NCBI GenBank assembly: GCA_026984715.1
Contig: JALSRO010000428.1
Coordinates: forward strand, 1-7,569
Reading direction: 5' to 3'
DNA: 7,569 nt
DNA from: Chromatiales bacterium
GTDB taxonomy: Bacteria; Pseudomonadota; Gammaproteobacteria; Thiohalospirales; Thiohalospiraceae
Part shown: in pieces, positions 6,570 through 7,569 of the stretch
Position numbering within the stretch: the stretch's first letter is position 1
Layout: every line of letters starts with the position of its first letter
Notes under the pieces: generated by a model
The model's database searches: none
What the model was told of the DNA's origin: nothing
The model's input: the letters and a program-made list of their open reading frames with translations, nothing else
Made by a program: the position numbers and the translations under genes

Positions 6570-7367
6570 CTATCCCACCGACTCCAGATAGGCAAGCTCC
6601 GCTTCACTGAAACCACCTTTGAGGCGCGCCTCTCTGTAGAACGGACCCTTCAGACGCCCGGTCATGTAGCGCGAAACCAGATCACGGAAGGTACTCTCCG
6701 GCTCCATACCCCGCTCCCGACATAGATGGTTGAACCAGCGCGAGCCGATGGCCACATGGCCAATCTCATCGTGCAAAATGATCTCCAGCGCCGCTACAGC
6801 GCACCGATCACCGCGGGCACTCAGCTTCTCCATGATACCGGGGGTGACATCCAGCCCGCGTGCCTCCAATACCCGTGGTACCAGCGCCATACGCACCAAC
6901 GGATCGAAGGCGGTCTTCTGCGCCATCTCCCACAGGCCATCATGCGCATCGAAATCCCCATATCTATGGCCCTTTGTCTCCAGGCAGCGGTGCAGAAGTC
7001 CGAAATGAACCGCCTCCTCTTCTGCCACCCGGATCCAGTCGTCGTAGAACTCTCGCGGCATCTCACGGAAACGATACACCGCATCCCACGCCAGATTGAT
7101 GGCATTGAACTCGATATGGCAGATCGCGTGCAACAGTGCCGCATGGCCTTGCGGGGTGTTCATACTGCGCCGTGGCAGCTCCCGTGGCGCTACCAGCCGG
7201 GGACGGCGCGGCCGGCCCGGTTCACCTATCGGCTCCGGCGGGGCCGCCGGCTCGGGCCGCAGCCACCCTTCCCTCCACGCATTCGCAGTGGTGCGCGTCA
7301 GCGCTGCCTTCTCGTCCGGTTCGGTCGAATAGAGACAGGCCCGCGCTGCTTCGAAGAGATTACTCAT
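6570..7367 (-). CDS. DUF455 family ferritin-like protein
   Basis: A 265-residue soluble protein recognised as a DUF455 (PF04305) ferritin-like, putative di-metal four-helix protein of unknown substrate. A proline- and arginine-rich linker at about 38-67 separates a short N-terminal helical part from the ferritin-like core. Candidate metal ligands are E86 (in HIEFNAINLAWD), E118 with H121 (EEEAVH), E169 (VLEARGLD) and E201 with H204 (HDEIGH), which is the expected E, ExxH, E, ExxH arrangement. No signal peptide or membrane helix is present. Distant relatives include tRNA hydroxylase MiaE-like proteins, but no substrate should be assumed. It lies 25 bases downstream of a glycerate kinase gene on the same strand, so the two are probably co-transcribed; the association is not obviously functional. 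The start codon lies inside the second copy of an 11-bp tandem repeat, and the Shine-Dalgarno sequence is weak. Confidence 0.88.
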   Translation of the reverse strand: MSNLFEAARACLYSTEPDEKAALTRTTANAWREGWLRPEPAAPPEPIGEPGRPRRPRLVAPRELPRRSMNTPQGHAALLHAICHIEFNAINLAWDAVYRFREMPREFYDDWIRVAEEEAVHFGLLHRCLETKGHRYGDFDAHDGLWEMAQKTAFDPLVRMALVPRVLEARGLDVTPGIMEKLSARGDRCAVAALEIILHDEIGHVAIGSRWFNHLCRERGMEPESTFRDLVSRYMTGRLKGPFYREARLKGGFSEAELAYLESVG

Positions 7368-7382
7368 AGAGTACTCATAGAG
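7361..7382. repeat. Perfect 11-bp tandem duplication over the DUF455 start codon
   Basis: TACTCATAGAG occurs twice back to back (7361-7371 and 7372-7382); read on the minus strand it is CTCTATGAGTA twice. Each copy contains an ATG. The downstream copy supplies the DUF455 start at 7367. The ATG of the upstream copy (7378) is out of frame and gives a four-codon peptide whose TGA overlaps the DUF455 ATG. Confidence 0.8.
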
Positions 7383-7392
7383 TCGGCGTCAT

Positions 7393-7569
7393 TCAGGTTG
7401 GAACCCCTGACATTTGATGCTCACCCTCCACCTTCAACGCCAGCACCAGATCCATCACATTGGTTCCCGTGGGACCGGTATGGATGAGATCCCCTGCTGC
7501 CTTCAAAAAGGTACCAGCGTCCGCCCGCCTCAGACACTCTGCCGCAGCCAGCCCGGCATGCTCTCCCCT
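7393..7569 (-). CDS. MOFRL-family glycerate 2-kinase, C-terminal end only
   Basis: The 58 visible codons, read from the right edge to TGA at 7395-7393, end a protein whose start lies beyond the window. The segment HAGLAAAECLRRADAGTFLK followed by GDLIHTGPTGTNVMDL matches the conserved C-terminus of MOFRL/DUF4147 glycerate kinases, often annotated as hydroxypyruvate reductase TtuD. The TGPTGTNVxDL signature is characteristic. These cytoplasmic enzymes phosphorylate D-glycerate to 2-phosphoglycerate using ATP, feeding glyoxylate, tartrate or glycolate carbon into glycolysis. The last 12 or so residues after LALKVEG are poorly conserved tail. The family call is good for so short a fragment, but the exact activity and gene name cannot be settled here. 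Confidence 0.78.
   Translation of the reverse strand, partial: RGEHAGLAAAECLRRADAGTFLKAAGDLIHTGPTGTNVMDLVLALKVEGEHQMSGVPT

Noticed and set aside
6474..7487. Plus-strand open frames of 83 and 253 codons across the DUF455 region
   Set aside because: Their composition is typical of antisense shadows and they oppose a well-recognised DUF455 protein with intact metal-ligand motifs.

Overview
The window reads like a proteobacterial chromosome fragment, most likely from a gammaproteobacterium with a respiratory or chemolithotrophic lifestyle. That placement is an inference from moderately high GC, the abundance of c-type cytochromes, and the neighbouring DUF455 and MOFRL-type glycerate kinase genes. 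No marker gene is present to fix the taxon.

Bases 1 to about 6340 hold one co-directional plus-strand electron-transfer operon, already in progress at the left edge. In order: (1) the 3' part of a membrane-anchored multihaem cytochrome c with 5 CXXCH motifs and a C-terminal transmembrane helix; (2) a four-helix, His-rich cytochrome b; (3) a 38-residue single-helix membrane protein at 1789-1905; (4) a cytochrome c with two N-terminal helices and 3 CXXCH motifs; (5) an exported six-bladed NHL beta-propeller; (6) an exported 775-residue cytochrome with 18 CXXCH motifs in a tandem four-haem repeat. The visible part encodes 26 covalent haem sites plus the b haems. The simplest reading is that the cytochrome b and the two anchored cytochromes form an inner-membrane quinol:cytochrome c oxidoreductase module, broadly like the Cbc-type modules of Geobacter. 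It would exchange electrons with the long 18-haem cytochrome, a periplasmic or extracellular wire-like carrier, with the NHL protein as partner or scaffold. The direction of flow (outward to an acceptor, or inward from a donor) cannot be read from the sequence.

Genes are tightly packed. The small-protein gene starts 1 base after the cytochrome b stop, and the NHL and 18-haem genes overlap by ATGA. The one conspicuous non-coding structure inside the operon is a perfect 11-bp hairpin at 3032-3062, just downstream of the strong ribosome binding site of the NHL gene; it leaves that gene's true start uncertain.

Bases 6341-6569 are a convergent intergenic gap with a weak terminator-like hairpin. 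Bases 6570-7569 are on the minus strand and look like unrelated housekeeping or accessory genes: a DUF455 ferritin-like protein and, upstream of it, the C-terminal end of a MOFRL-family glycerate 2-kinase running off the right edge. A perfect 11-bp tandem duplication covers the DUF455 start codon.
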